From assembly GCF_003259435.1 (NCBI RefSeq), contig NZ_QLMA01000003.1:248001-312000 (forward strand): a stretch of DNA of 64,000 nucleotides, in the 5' to 3' direction. The notes beneath the pieces were generated by a model that was not told the origin of the DNA, did not search any database, and saw only the letters and a program-made list of their open reading frames with translations. Below are positions 18,698 to 26,917 of this stretch, piece after piece. The DNA is from Chitinophaga dinghuensis (GTDB lineage Bacteria > Bacteroidota > Bacteroidia > Chitinophagales > Chitinophagaceae). Every line of letters begins with the position of its first letter. Position 1 is the first letter of the stretch. Made by a program: the position numbers and the translations under genes.

Positions 18698-19825
18698 ATG
18701 ATGATCAAAAAAACCATCTGTGCCCTGCTATTGGCGGGGTTGCTGCCGTTGGCGTCCATGGCGCAGGACAGCACTCAATTTATCAAGGCCTCCTGGAATG
18801 AACTACTGGCCAAGGCAAAAAAAGAAAAGAAACCAATTTTTGTTGACACTTATTTCGAAGGCTGCCATGCTTGTAAAGACATGGAAGTTCGTGTATTCCC
18901 CAGTAAAGATGTAAAACAATACATGCTGGATAATTTTATAAATACCGGCTTTGATGTCTTCAAAGAAGAATTCGGTAACGATCTCTGTGCGAGGTATATG
19001 CTGCATGGCTTTCCTACTTACCTGGTGATCTCTCCGGAAGGTAAACTGGTGAGCATGGACCTCGGTTACCATGATGCAGACGTATTCCTGAAATTTCTGA
19101 AGGAAGCTATTGCAAGGTATAAAACGGGCAAATTCCATGACGGCTTCGCCACTACCATCGCGAAAGAAGGCCCGCAGTGGTATCAGCAATTTTACAGCAA
19201 GAGCAGGGAGTTTCCGAAAGACTCGATAGTAAGAGACTTCCTGGCAAAACAAAAAGATAAGAAAGCAGAAATGACGGTAAAAGCCATGGCGCTGTGTCGT
19301 AGTTTACCTGCTGACTACCGGGCCTATTATCTCGCTAATCGCCAGTCGTACAAAGATTTATTCGGAATAGATGTGAATACCGGCATCCTGGATAATATCA
19401 TGAAAAAGGATATGCTGGAATTACCTTCAAAATATGATGAGGCAGCCTTCAATGAATTCCTGAAAAAGCATGAAACAGAATATGCGGCAGGTGGCGATTG
19501 GGATAAGATAAAAATGGATTTTGCTATGATGTTCATGGTGCGCAATAACAAAAATGCGAAAGCATTTATTGAATTCTCCATTGCAAACCAGGACAAAAAT
19601 GAGAATAATGCCCGCGTTCTACCATTTTATAACTATGAAGCGTTCAAAGATCCTGAGGTAACAGAACTTTATTTGAAATGGGTTAGAACCCTGGTGAATG
19701 AGGGTTCATCTCTCGAATTACTGTCCTCGCTGGCTCAACGGACAAAGGAGAAATACCCGGAAGAATCTAAGAAATATGCTGCTTGGGCTTCTGCAAAAGC
19801 TGCTGTAATGGGCATGAGTAAATAG
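18698..19825 (+). CDS. Exported thioredoxin-like protein
   Basis: 375 residues from the ATG at 18698. Signal peptide about 1-22 (SMA-Q). A thioredoxin fold follows, with the redox pair C56-x-x-C59 in 'YFEGCHACKDME', then 'GFPTYLVISPEGKLVSMDLG', containing the cis-Pro region. The C-terminal 200 residues are alpha-helical and unrecognised. It probably acts in periplasmic thiol-disulfide exchange; the partner is unknown. Longer in-frame starts (18623, 18668) exist, but the 18698 or 18701 ATG places the signal peptide correctly. It is divergent from the MuiA-type gene and convergent with sucC. Confidence 0.85.
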   Translation: MMIKKTICALLLAGLLPLASMAQDSTQFIKASWNELLAKAKKEKKPIFVDTYFEGCHACKDMEVRVFPSKDVKQYMLDNFINTGFDVFKEEFGNDLCARYMLHGFPTYLVISPEGKLVSMDLGYHDADVFLKFLKEAIARYKTGKFHDGFATTIAKEGPQWYQQFYSKSREFPKDSIVRDFLAKQKDKKAEMTVKAMALCRSLPADYRAYYLANRQSYKDLFGIDVNTGILDNIMKKDMLELPSKYDEAAFNEFLKKHETEYAAGGDWDKIKMDFAMMFMVRNNKNAKAFIEFSIANQDKNENNARVLPFYNYEAFKDPEVTELYLKWVRTLVNEGSSLELLSSLAQRTKEKYPEESKKYAAWASAKAAVMGMSK

Positions 19826-19842
19826 AATTAAGCTTGTCTTTA

Positions 19843-19886
19843 CATAATAAAACGGGGCCAGTATTCACTGGCCCCGTTTTATTATG
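19843..19886. terminator. Bidirectional terminator between thioredoxin-like gene and sucC
   Basis: A perfect 20-bp stem (19843-19862 with 19867-19886) and 4-nt loop, GC core flanked by A-run and T-run, so it reads as an intrinsic terminator on both strands. Confidence 0.95.
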
Positions 19887-19905
19887 TAGTAAAGTGATAA
19901 TCAGT

Positions 19906-21120
19906 TTAAGCGCTAACAGCTTTGTTTACCAGAGCAGCAGCTTCACTCAGCAGAATGGCAGACTGAACTTTCAGACCTGATTCTTCGATCAGTTGTTTCG
20001 CTTCAGCAGCGTTGGTACCCTGCAGACGTACAATGATAGGAACGTTGATGTTGCCGATAGATCTGTAAGCATCGATTACACCTTGAGCAACCCTGTCGCA
20101 ACGAACGATACCACCGAAGATATTGATGAGGATCGCTTTTACTTTAGGATCTTTCAGGATGATACGGAAACCTGCTTCAACGGTTTGAGCGTTAGCAGTA
20201 CCTCCTACGTCCAGGAAGTTAGCTGGTTCACCGCCAGACAGTTTGATCATATCCATGGTAGCCATTGCCAGACCGGCGCCGTTTACCATACAACCTACGT
20301 TACCGTCGAGTTTTACGAAGTTCAGGTTGTATTTACCTGCTTCTACTTCGGTAGGATCTTCTTCAGTGATGTCGCGCAGTGCTTCCAGGTCCGCATGACG
20401 CATCAGCGCATTGTCGTCCAGGTTTACTTTCGCATCTACAGCAATGATTTTCTCGTCGCTGGTTTTGAACAGTGGGTTGATTTCCAGCATGCTGCAATCC
20501 AGTCCTACGTACGCATTGTACAGGTTAGTAACGAATTTCACCATGTTTTTGAATGCATCACCGCTCAGACCGAGGTTGAAAGCGATGTTGCGCGCCTGGA
20601 ATGGCTGCAGCGCCATATTAGGTTTAACCCACTCTTTGAATATTTTTTCTGGAGTGCTGTGTGCAACTTCTTCGATATCCATACCACCTTCAGTGGAGTA
20701 CATGATAACGTTCATGCTTTTAGCGCGATCCAGGAGGATAGACAGGTAGAATTCTTTTACAGGATTAGGACCTGGGTAATAAACATCCTGTGCAACCAGC
20801 ACTTTGTTTACTAATTTACCAGCTTCGCCAGTCTGGATAGTAACCAGGGTACCACCCAGGATATTACCAGCAATGGTTTTGATATCTTCCGCATTTTTTC
20901 CTACGGCCACACCTCTCTGTTCTGTACCACGGATTTTACCCTTACCGCGTCCACCGGCATGAATTTGTGCTTTTACAACAGCAAACTCGTTACCGTATTG
21001 TACTTTCAGTTGTTTGTAAGCCTCGGCGGCCGCTTCAGGCGTATCTACCGGAATGCCTTCCTGTACCGGTACATTATATTTTTTCAACAGTTCTTTAGCC
21101 TGGTACTCGTGTAAGTTCAT
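19906..21120 (-). CDS. sucC: Succinate-CoA ligase (ADP-forming), beta subunit
   Basis: 404 residues. Catalyses, with the alpha subunit SucD, the reversible conversion of succinyl-CoA to succinate with ATP formation in the TCA cycle. The ATP-grasp domain (1-240) shows 'MNLHEYQAKELLKKYNVPV' and 'AQIHAGGRGKGK'; the C-terminal CoA-ligase domain has 'VNGAGLAMATMDMIKLSGG', 'FLDVGGTA' and 'ILINIFGGIVRCDRVAQG'. sucD is not next to it: the upstream neighbour is divergent and a terminator follows. No clear -7 box was found in the 164-bp divergent region on this strand. Confidence 0.98.
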   Translation of the reverse strand: MNLHEYQAKELLKKYNVPVQEGIPVDTPEAAAEAYKQLKVQYGNEFAVVKAQIHAGGRGKGKIRGTEQRGVAVGKNAEDIKTIAGNILGGTLVTIQTGEAGKLVNKVLVAQDVYYPGPNPVKEFYLSILLDRAKSMNVIMYSTEGGMDIEEVAHSTPEKIFKEWVKPNMALQPFQARNIAFNLGLSGDAFKNMVKFVTNLYNAYVGLDCSMLEINPLFKTSDEKIIAVDAKVNLDDNALMRHADLEALRDITEEDPTEVEAGKYNLNFVKLDGNVGCMVNGAGLAMATMDMIKLSGGEPANFLDVGGTANAQTVEAGFRIILKDPKVKAILINIFGGIVRCDRVAQGVIDAYRSIGNINVPIIVRLQGTNAAEAKQLIEESGLKVQSAILLSEAAALVNKAVSA

Positions 21121-21193
21121 CGGAATAAAATTTGCCGCTAAAATAGGCTATTATGATTTAAATATAAAACTGAGTCATTTGTGAATTAAAAAA

Positions 21194-21201
21194 TAACTTT
21201 G
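21194..21201 (+). promoter_or_regulatory. -7 element of the purine nucleoside phosphorylase gene
   Basis: TAACTTTG, exact match, 83 bp before the ATG, in the divergent region with sucC. TTTG at 21178-21181 is too close (12 bp) to be a standard -33 element. Confidence 0.5.
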
Positions 21202-21284
21202 CGCCGGTTCGCCGGTAATACGATATTGCAGTGTAATTTCCGGCTATAAAACAGAAAATTAAACGAATTAACGAAAAGTAAAAT

Positions 21285-22106
21285 ATGAGCGAACTCACAG
21301 ATCAGATCAAAGCAGCGAGTGATTATATCAGTAAATTCTGGGATGAGAAGCCGTTGGCAGGGGTAATCCTGGGCAGTGGCCTTGGCGACCTGGCAGAGGA
21401 TATTGAAGATGCCATTGAAATTCCTTACAAAGATATTCCCCATTTTCCGGTATCTACAGTGGAAGGCCACTCTGGAAAACTGATCCTGGGATATATGAGC
21501 GATAAGCCTGTTGTGGCTATGGCTGGAAGATTCCACTTCTACGAAGGTTTCTCTATGAAACAAGTAACCTTCCCGGTACGTGTAATGAAAGCCCTGGGTA
21601 TTCATACCTTATTCATTTCCAACGCTGCCGGCGGTATGAACCCTGACTTCAGCGTAGGAGATCTCATGATTATCCGCGATCATATCAATCTGCAACCAGA
21701 ACATCCGCTGCGTGGACCAAATGAAAGTGAACTGGGCCCTCGTTTCCCGGATATGAGTGAGCCATATAATAAAGAACTGATCTACCGCGCCATGGAAATC
21801 GCAGCCATGAACCAGATTGATCTGCATTCAGGCGTTTACGTTGGCGTACAAGGTCCTACCTTCGAAACCCGCGCTGAATATAAATATATGCATATCATCG
21901 GTGGAGACGCCGTAGGTATGAGTACTGTACCAGAAGTAATTGTAGCCATCCACTCCGGCCTGAGAGTATTTGCCATGAGTGTGATTACCGATATTGGTAT
22001 CCGTGAAGAGGAAAATGTAATTACACACGAAGAAGTACTGGAAGCTGCAAAAGCGGCAGAACCAAAACTGACACTTATCTTTAGTGAATTAATCCGACAA
22101 CTATAA
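21285..22106 (+). CDS. punA: Purine nucleoside phosphorylase (trimeric PNP I family)
   Basis: 273 residues. Splits inosine, guanosine or xanthosine with phosphate to the free base and ribose-1-phosphate. Family marks are 'AGVILGSGLGDLAEDIE', 'VEGHSGKLILGYM', 'FISNAAGGMNPDFSVGDLMI', 'QGPTFETRAEYKYM' and 'AVGMSTVPEVIVAIHSGLRV', the phosphate, base and ribose sites of trimeric PNPs. The gene symbol is given by family rather than by exact orthology. The porin gene starts 18 bp after its stop, so the two are probably co-transcribed. Confidence 0.95.
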   Translation: MSELTDQIKAASDYISKFWDEKPLAGVILGSGLGDLAEDIEDAIEIPYKDIPHFPVSTVEGHSGKLILGYMSDKPVVAMAGRFHFYEGFSMKQVTFPVRVMKALGIHTLFISNAAGGMNPDFSVGDLMIIRDHINLQPEHPLRGPNESELGPRFPDMSEPYNKELIYRAMEIAAMNQIDLHSGVYVGVQGPTFETRAEYKYMHIIGGDAVGMSTVPEVIVAIHSGLRVFAMSVITDIGIREEENVITHEEVLEAAKAAEPKLTLIFSELIRQL

Positions 22107-22124
22107 ACGTATTGTCATTTCCGG

Positions 22125-24101
22125 ATGAGATATCTTATCATCATAATCTTGCTGCTGTTGGGCGGACAGCAATTATCAGCACAGTTCAATACCAATCGCT
22201 TCGGTAATATGGGAGGTGGCGGCGGTACCAGCAAAATGCAAAAGGATTCCGGCCATCACCAGGAAGAACTGGATACGCTGACGCTCAGCTACCGCTATCT
22301 CGGAGAACCGTACGATTACACAATCGACTCTTCCATAGTGGATTTCAGCACCCAGTTTCTGAAAGTTCCCGGCAGTTACATGACTACCGGCAACAGCGGT
22401 GGTGCCGCCAGGAACCTCATTTTTACGCCTCTCATGAAAGCCGGCTTCGACGCCGGTTTCCATGCATATGATATATATGGCAATACCCATGCAGGCGCAC
22501 GTTTCTTTAGCACCACCAGGCCCTACACAGAAATGCAGTATCTGGTTGGTAGTAAACAGGAACAAATTCTCGGTGTTTCCCATACCCAGAACCGCACCAA
22601 CCGGTTCAATTTCTTTTTTGACTACAGAAAAGTAAATGCTCCGGGGTATTATAAGTCACAGACTACCAGTCACGATACTTATCGCGTGACCGCCCGCTAC
22701 CAGTCTAAAAACAAACGGGCGAATTCGTACCTGGACTTCTTCTACAACAACCTGAAAGGCGGGGAAAATGGCGGGATCAGAAATGACTCCTTCCTCCATA
22801 AATCGGAATACAGCAACCGCAGAACGATTCCGGTAAACCTGGGGAACGATAATACGAGTTCGTATAATTTCTTTACGACCTCTATTCCCGTTAAATCCCA
22901 GTACCAGCAAGCTGGATTGTTATTTATGCAGCAGTACGACTGGGGTAGGGGAAAAACAATCCACATCAACGACACCACGGATTATTATAAATATGATCCG
23001 ATCTTCCGTATCCAGTATACCTTTAATTTCCAGAGCGATAACTATCAGTTCATGGATAATAATCCGGATACAGCATTCTACCCGCTGCATTACAATATCC
23101 CGATACGTCCGCAGGATTCCACCCTGTTCGCCCAACATAAATGGAAACTGCTGTCCAACGATCTCTCGCTGATTCAGTTCCCTATGCCTGGCAACCAGGG
23201 ACACTTTATCAACCTGGGCGCCCGTTTCGAAAGCTGGCAAGGTAACTTCCTGGATGCAGATATCAACTTCAGCAACCTGGCTTTACACGGAGAATACCGG
23301 AATAAAACCAGGAATCAGCTGTGGGACTTCTCCGCCAAAGGAGAGTTTTATGTGGCAGGACAGAATATCGGAGATTATAATGTAAGCGGTATGTTGCGCA
23401 GGCATGTAAATGATTTGTTGGGAGACATCAAGCTCTCTGCCAGCAACGTGAACAGAGAGCCGTCATACGTGTACAAGTATTTCAACAGTAACCGTACCAC
23501 CTGGTACAATTCATCGCTGGCGAAAGAAAATATCACCCAGCTGCAGTTTGCGGCCGACAATAAGAAACTCTCTTATCATCTGGCTGTCAACTACTTCCTG
23601 TTTACCAATTACACCTACATGCAGGATTATTACCATAGCGCACAGGATAAATCACTGTTTAACCTGCTGCAAGTGGTATTTACCAAGAAGATCCGTATTG
23701 CGCCTTTCTCCTGGTACCTGGACGTAGCCTTCCAGCAAGTACAAGGCGGCGGTCCGCTGAATGTGCCTGCTTTCTGGACGCGTAACCAGTTCGCCTTCGA
23801 GAAACGCCTGTATACCAACCTGAACCTGGTAACAGGTCTGGAAATCCGCTACAATACGTCTTATTATGCGGATGATTATTCTCCGCTGATGGGACAATGG
23901 GTTTACCAGAAAAATACCAAAATTAGCTATGTAGCGCCGGATATTGCCGCGTTCGCTCACTTCCGTATTAAGTCGTTTAACGCATTTGTACGCGCAGAAA
24001 ACCTCAATACGCTGTTTGCAAACAGTAACATGGCAGCTCCGCTGTATCCATATAATAATTTTGACTTCAGACTCGGTATCCGTTGGTGGTTTATTAACTA
24101 A
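22125..24101 (+). CDS. Putative porin (Bacteroidota Porin_10 type)
   Basis: 658 residues. Signal peptide about 1-20 (LSA-Q), then a short Gly-rich linker. The rest is an alternating aromatic/polar pattern of an outer-membrane beta-barrel and ends 'PYNNFDFRLGIRWWFIN', with the C-terminal aromatic residue pattern of barrel proteins. 'GSYMTTGNSGGAARNLIFTP' and 'VSHTQNRTNRFNFFFDYR' are typical of the 'putative porin' family of this phylum. Substrate unknown; its placement after a nucleoside phosphorylase is suggestive of co-transcription, not proof of nucleoside transport. A strong terminator follows. Confidence 0.85.
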   Translation: MRYLIIIILLLLGGQQLSAQFNTNRFGNMGGGGGTSKMQKDSGHHQEELDTLTLSYRYLGEPYDYTIDSSIVDFSTQFLKVPGSYMTTGNSGGAARNLIFTPLMKAGFDAGFHAYDIYGNTHAGARFFSTTRPYTEMQYLVGSKQEQILGVSHTQNRTNRFNFFFDYRKVNAPGYYKSQTTSHDTYRVTARYQSKNKRANSYLDFFYNNLKGGENGGIRNDSFLHKSEYSNRRTIPVNLGNDNTSSYNFFTTSIPVKSQYQQAGLLFMQQYDWGRGKTIHINDTTDYYKYDPIFRIQYTFNFQSDNYQFMDNNPDTAFYPLHYNIPIRPQDSTLFAQHKWKLLSNDLSLIQFPMPGNQGHFINLGARFESWQGNFLDADINFSNLALHGEYRNKTRNQLWDFSAKGEFYVAGQNIGDYNVSGMLRRHVNDLLGDIKLSASNVNREPSYVYKYFNSNRTTWYNSSLAKENITQLQFAADNKKLSYHLAVNYFLFTNYTYMQDYYHSAQDKSLFNLLQVVFTKKIRIAPFSWYLDVAFQQVQGGGPLNVPAFWTRNQFAFEKRLYTNLNLVTGLEIRYNTSYYADDYSPLMGQWVYQKNTKISYVAPDIAAFAHFRIKSFNAFVRAENLNTLFANSNMAAPLYPYNNFDFRLGIRWWFIN

Positions 24102-24130
24102 CCCATAATAGTTACCGTTTATATATTATT

Positions 24131-24160
24131 AAGCCCCCTTACAGTTTAAGGGGGCTTTTT
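24131..24160 (+). terminator. Terminator of the PNP-porin unit
   Basis: A 10-bp stem (24131-24140 with 24148-24157), GGGGG/CCCCC core, followed by a T-run. Separates the porin from the metal locus. Confidence 0.9.
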
Positions 24161-24174
24161 ACGTCAAAAAGACT

Positions 24175-24182
24175 TACTTTTG
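24175..24182 (+). promoter_or_regulatory. -7 element of the metal locus
   Basis: TACTTTTG, exact match, ending only 9 bp before the ATG at 24192, so the message would be nearly leaderless if this is the promoter. The usual -33 position falls inside the preceding terminator. Confidence 0.45.
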
Positions 24183-24191
24183 TGGCGGAAC

Positions 24192-24581
24192 ATGAAAAAA
24201 TTTTTTGCCATATTATTTGCTGCACTGTATGTCGCGCTAACTAGCGGATTCGCTGTTAACGTGCATTATTGTATGGGCAAATTGGCTGCTGTAGAACTGC
24301 AATCGGCGCCTGCCGATTTCTGTGGTAAATGCAGGAAGCCAGCAAAAAACATGGACTGCTGCAAGAATGAATTCAAATTCTGCAAGGTGTCGGAGAGCCA
24401 CCATGGCGCTCCCGCTGTTCAGCAAGATTTTACCGTAGCAGCGGATTTACGCCTGCCAGTAAAAGTGCTGCCTCAGCCAACCATTATTTCACTGCAGAAA
24501 GTCATTACCGCCATTCCCCATGGCCCTCCGGACCGGCCGGAAGTCCCTATTTTTCTCCAGAATTGTACCTTTTTGATCTGA
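24192..24581 (+). CDS. HYC_CC_PP family protein
   Basis: 129 residues, signal peptide about 1-22. The family-naming motifs are all present: HYC at 25-27, C44 and C47 (CGKC), CC at 56-57, a further C64 and PP at 112-113. The Cys/His set suggests metal or redox chemistry in the periplasm, but the family's role has not been established to my knowledge. An in-frame upstream ATG at 24180 overlaps the proposed -7 box, so 24192 is preferred. It is first in a plus-strand set with an HMA protein, a barrel-like protein and an HMA-AraC regulator. Confidence 0.82.
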   Translation: MKKFFAILFAALYVALTSGFAVNVHYCMGKLAAVELQSAPADFCGKCRKPAKNMDCCKNEFKFCKVSESHHGAPAVQQDFTVAADLRLPVKVLPQPTIISLQKVITAIPHGPPDRPEVPIFLQNCTFLI

Positions 24582-24582
24582 T

Positions 24583-24637
24583 TTTACAGTTTTCGCATGT
24601 CGTTTCCTGGATAGGAAACCAATGCCCCGACTGTAAA
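24583..24637 (+). promoter_or_regulatory. Nested inverted repeats between the HYC_CC_PP and HMA genes
   Basis: Outer arms TTTACAGT (24583-24590) and ACTGTAAA (24630-24637) are perfect 8-bp complements. They enclose a second perfect hairpin, GTTTCCT (24602-24608) with AGGAAAC (24613-24619). There is no T-tract, so a simple terminator is unlikely; a leader RNA structure or operator is possible. Confidence 0.45.
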
Positions 24638-24664
24638 TAATTCCAAACCCAAATTAATCAGATC

Positions 24665-25210
24665 ATGAAATTCTTAGCAATAATCGCATTCGTATTAGGT
24701 ATCACCTTTAGTGCAAACGCACAATATAAAAAAGCTGCTGTTCAGGCTACCGGCCTGACCTGCGCCATGTGTTCCAACGCTACCCTGAAAGCCCTGGAAA
24801 CACTTCCTTTTGTAGATAAAATTGACACCGATTTAGAGAACACTACTTTTATCCTGTATTTCAAACCAGGCGCTAAAGTAGATATCGATGCCATTAAAAA
24901 TAAAGTAGAAGATGCAGGTTTTTCCGTTGGTAAATTGGTGGTGACTGCCAATTTTGACGATACTTCCGTGAAAAATGATGCACATATAGCGTTTGGTGGC
25001 AGCACCTTGCACTTTATGCATGTGAAAGATCAGGTACTGAAAGGAGATAAAGAACTCACTGTTATCGACAAGGATTTTGTCTCTGCGAAACAATACAAAA
25101 AATATGCAGGAGAAACCACTATGCCTTGTTATAAAACAGGTATGATGGGAGATTGCTGCCATGCTGGTACAAAATCAGCTTCCAACAGGGTATATCATGT
25201 AACTATTTAA
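24665..25210 (+). CDS. Exported heavy-metal-associated (HMA) domain protein
   Basis: 181 residues. Signal peptide 1-19 (ANA-Q). The HMA ferredoxin-like domain (about 22-92) has the metal pair in 'GLTCAMCSNAT' (C33, C36) and ends 'VEDAGFSVGKLVV'. A second half holds more possible ligands: C155 in 'TTMPCYKTG' and CCH at 164-166 in 'GDCCHAG'. Soft-metal binding, most simply Cu(I), is inferred from the CxxC and context; a delivery or sequestration role is likely. It follows the HYC_CC_PP gene after an inverted-repeat region and precedes the barrel-like gene by 12 bp. Confidence 0.83.
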   Translation: MKFLAIIAFVLGITFSANAQYKKAAVQATGLTCAMCSNATLKALETLPFVDKIDTDLENTTFILYFKPGAKVDIDAIKNKVEDAGFSVGKLVVTANFDDTSVKNDAHIAFGGSTLHFMHVKDQVLKGDKELTVIDKDFVSAKQYKKYAGETTMPCYKTGMMGDCCHAGTKSASNRVYHVTI

Positions 25211-25222
25211 TACCCCGTGAAC

Positions 25223-26089
25223 ATGAAGAGATGGTTAATCACAGTGCTGGCCCTGCTGGGCTTCACTGGCATAGTATCTGCACAGGAATTATATGTCAAC
25301 TCTGAGCCGGCCAGCAATATGCCGGCAAACTCACTGGGAATCCGGCTTACAGGAAAAACCATGAATATGGATTATGATGGCCGTACCGCTGTCAGACTGG
25401 AACCGGAGGTGATGTGGGGCATCAATAAAAAATTAATGGTACACCTGGCCGGATATACGTCTAATATGATGCAATCCGGTTGGAAAGTGGAAGGAGGAAG
25501 TGTCTACGCCAAATACCGCTTTCTGTCGCAGGATCAGCAACATGCACATTTTCGCATGGCTGCCTATGTAAAAGGTTCTTTGATAAATAATCCGTTTATG
25601 CCTGTCATGGGAGACAGTCATATGTCGTATGTCAACGCAGACGGTGATCTGGATGGTAACAACAGTGGGGTTGCCGGCGGAATCATCGCCACACAATTAC
25701 TGCATAAGCTGGCCTTGTCAGGAACCGCAGGATATAGTCGTTATCTGAATAATACAAAAGATAACCATCCTCCGGATTTTCCTCGCAATGCCGTTAATTA
25801 CAGTCTCAGTGCAGGATATCTGGTGTTGCCAGTGAAGTATAAAAGCTACAAACAGACGAATTTGAATCTGTATGTAGAATTGTTAGGGAAGACGAATGTT
25901 GCTGCTACGGAACTTTCCCGCGGTAGCTACCTGGACATCGCCCCTGCAGTGCAGTTTATCTTCAACAGCACTACGCGGCTCGACTTCTCCTACAGAACGC
26001 AACTGGCGGGCAACATGCCGAGAAATATGTATAATTCCTGCCTGATAAGACTGGAACACAACATTTTTAACATCATCAAAAAACGATAA
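25223..26089 (+). CDS. Putative outer-membrane beta-barrel protein of the metal locus
   Basis: 288 residues. Signal peptide about 1-20 (VSA-Q). The mature part alternates hydrophobic and polar residues over many short strands ('SLGIRLTGKTMNMDYDG', 'LMVHLAGYTSNMMQSGW', 'RLDFSYRTQLAGNMPRNMY'), suggesting a small outer-membrane barrel; Met residues are frequent, which would suit copper contact but is not proof. No family name is recognised with certainty. The ATG at 25223 starts the signal peptide, 12 bp after the HMA gene. The regulator gene follows 7 bp after its stop, so all are probably one operon. Confidence 0.65.
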   Translation: MKRWLITVLALLGFTGIVSAQELYVNSEPASNMPANSLGIRLTGKTMNMDYDGRTAVRLEPEVMWGINKKLMVHLAGYTSNMMQSGWKVEGGSVYAKYRFLSQDQQHAHFRMAAYVKGSLINNPFMPVMGDSHMSYVNADGDLDGNNSGVAGGIIATQLLHKLALSGTAGYSRYLNNTKDNHPPDFPRNAVNYSLSAGYLVLPVKYKSYKQTNLNLYVELLGKTNVAATELSRGSYLDIAPAVQFIFNSTTRLDFSYRTQLAGNMPRNMYNSCLIRLEHNIFNIIKKR

Positions 26090-26096
26090 ACGCCCA

Positions 26097-26669
26097 ATGG
26101 CAACTACCGAATTATTCATAAAAAATATGGTTTGCCCGCGTTGTATTAAAGTGGTGAAATCTGTTCTGGAAGCAGAAGGATTTAAAGTGGCAAAAATGGA
26201 GCTGGGCAAAGCCTCCGTTGAAGGAAATGTAAGCGCGGATCAATTGAATAGACTGGTTCCTCTTTTGCAGGAAGAAGGTTTTCTGCTCATCGACGATAAA
26301 AAACAACAGCTGGTAGCAGCTATTAAAAGTATAGTAGTAGATACCGTTCATTATACAGATCTGGATGAGATGAAAGAGAATTTCTCTACACTGCTCTCCA
26401 CTCGCCTGCAAAAAGATTATCATCTGCTCAGCAGCCTGTTTTCTGAATTGGAAGGTACTACCATAGAACAATATATCATTCAGCAGAAGATTGAAAGAGT
26501 AAAAGAATTACTGCGATATAATGAACTCAGTTTGAGTGAAATTAGCTACAAACTTGGTTATAGCAGTGTGGCACATCTCTCTGCTCAATTCAAAAAAGTA
26601 ACCGGCCTTACGCCCAGTCAGTTCAAGCAAATGAAAGATACTGGCCGTATTCCGCTGGATAAATTATAA
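26097..26669 (+). CDS. HMA-like sensor domain fused to an AraC-type DNA-binding domain
   Basis: 190 residues, no signal peptide. N-terminal HMA-like domain (about 4-68) with 'IKNMVCPRCIKVVKSVL', the metal pair C13-x-x-C16. The C-terminal part (about 95-185) is an AraC/XylS two-helix-turn-helix domain: 'IEQYIIQQKIERVKELL', 'LSLSEISYKLGYSSVAHLSA' and 'FKKVTGLTPSQFKQ'. This is a one-component regulator expected to sense a soft metal through the CxxC and control transcription, probably of its own operon. Similar small proteins occur in Bacteroidota metal loci as I recall. No palindrome that is clearly its operator could be assigned. Confidence 0.85.
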   Translation: MATTELFIKNMVCPRCIKVVKSVLEAEGFKVAKMELGKASVEGNVSADQLNRLVPLLQEEGFLLIDDKKQQLVAAIKSIVVDTVHYTDLDEMKENFSTLLSTRLQKDYHLLSSLFSELEGTTIEQYIIQQKIERVKELLRYNELSLSEISYKLGYSSVAHLSAQFKKVTGLTPSQFKQMKDTGRIPLDKL

Positions 26670-26717
26670 TCGTATAGCCTTATACGATACACCTTAGTTG
26701 TTTTAGTTTTAGTTTTT

Positions 26718-26749
26718 AAGAGGCTGCTAATCGTGGCAGCCTCTTTTTA
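26718..26749 (+). terminator. Terminator of the metal locus
   Basis: A 10-bp perfect stem (26718-26727 with 26736-26745), 8-nt loop and continuing T-run. A smaller hairpin (26669-26688, ATCGTATA/TATACGAT) precedes it right at the stop codon. Confidence 0.9.
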
Positions 26750-26917
26750 AAAAATTGTGAAGTATGAAAAAGGTATTAACAGGCATATTGAAATTTTTAC
26801 AATCTTTATTTATGAAGAAAGATTGTTGCAGATAATATTATATATGAAAGTCTGACAGACTAAAATATTTAGCATAGTATTTGCAAAATGCTATCTTTAC
26901 ATAGCGATTAACTGCAA

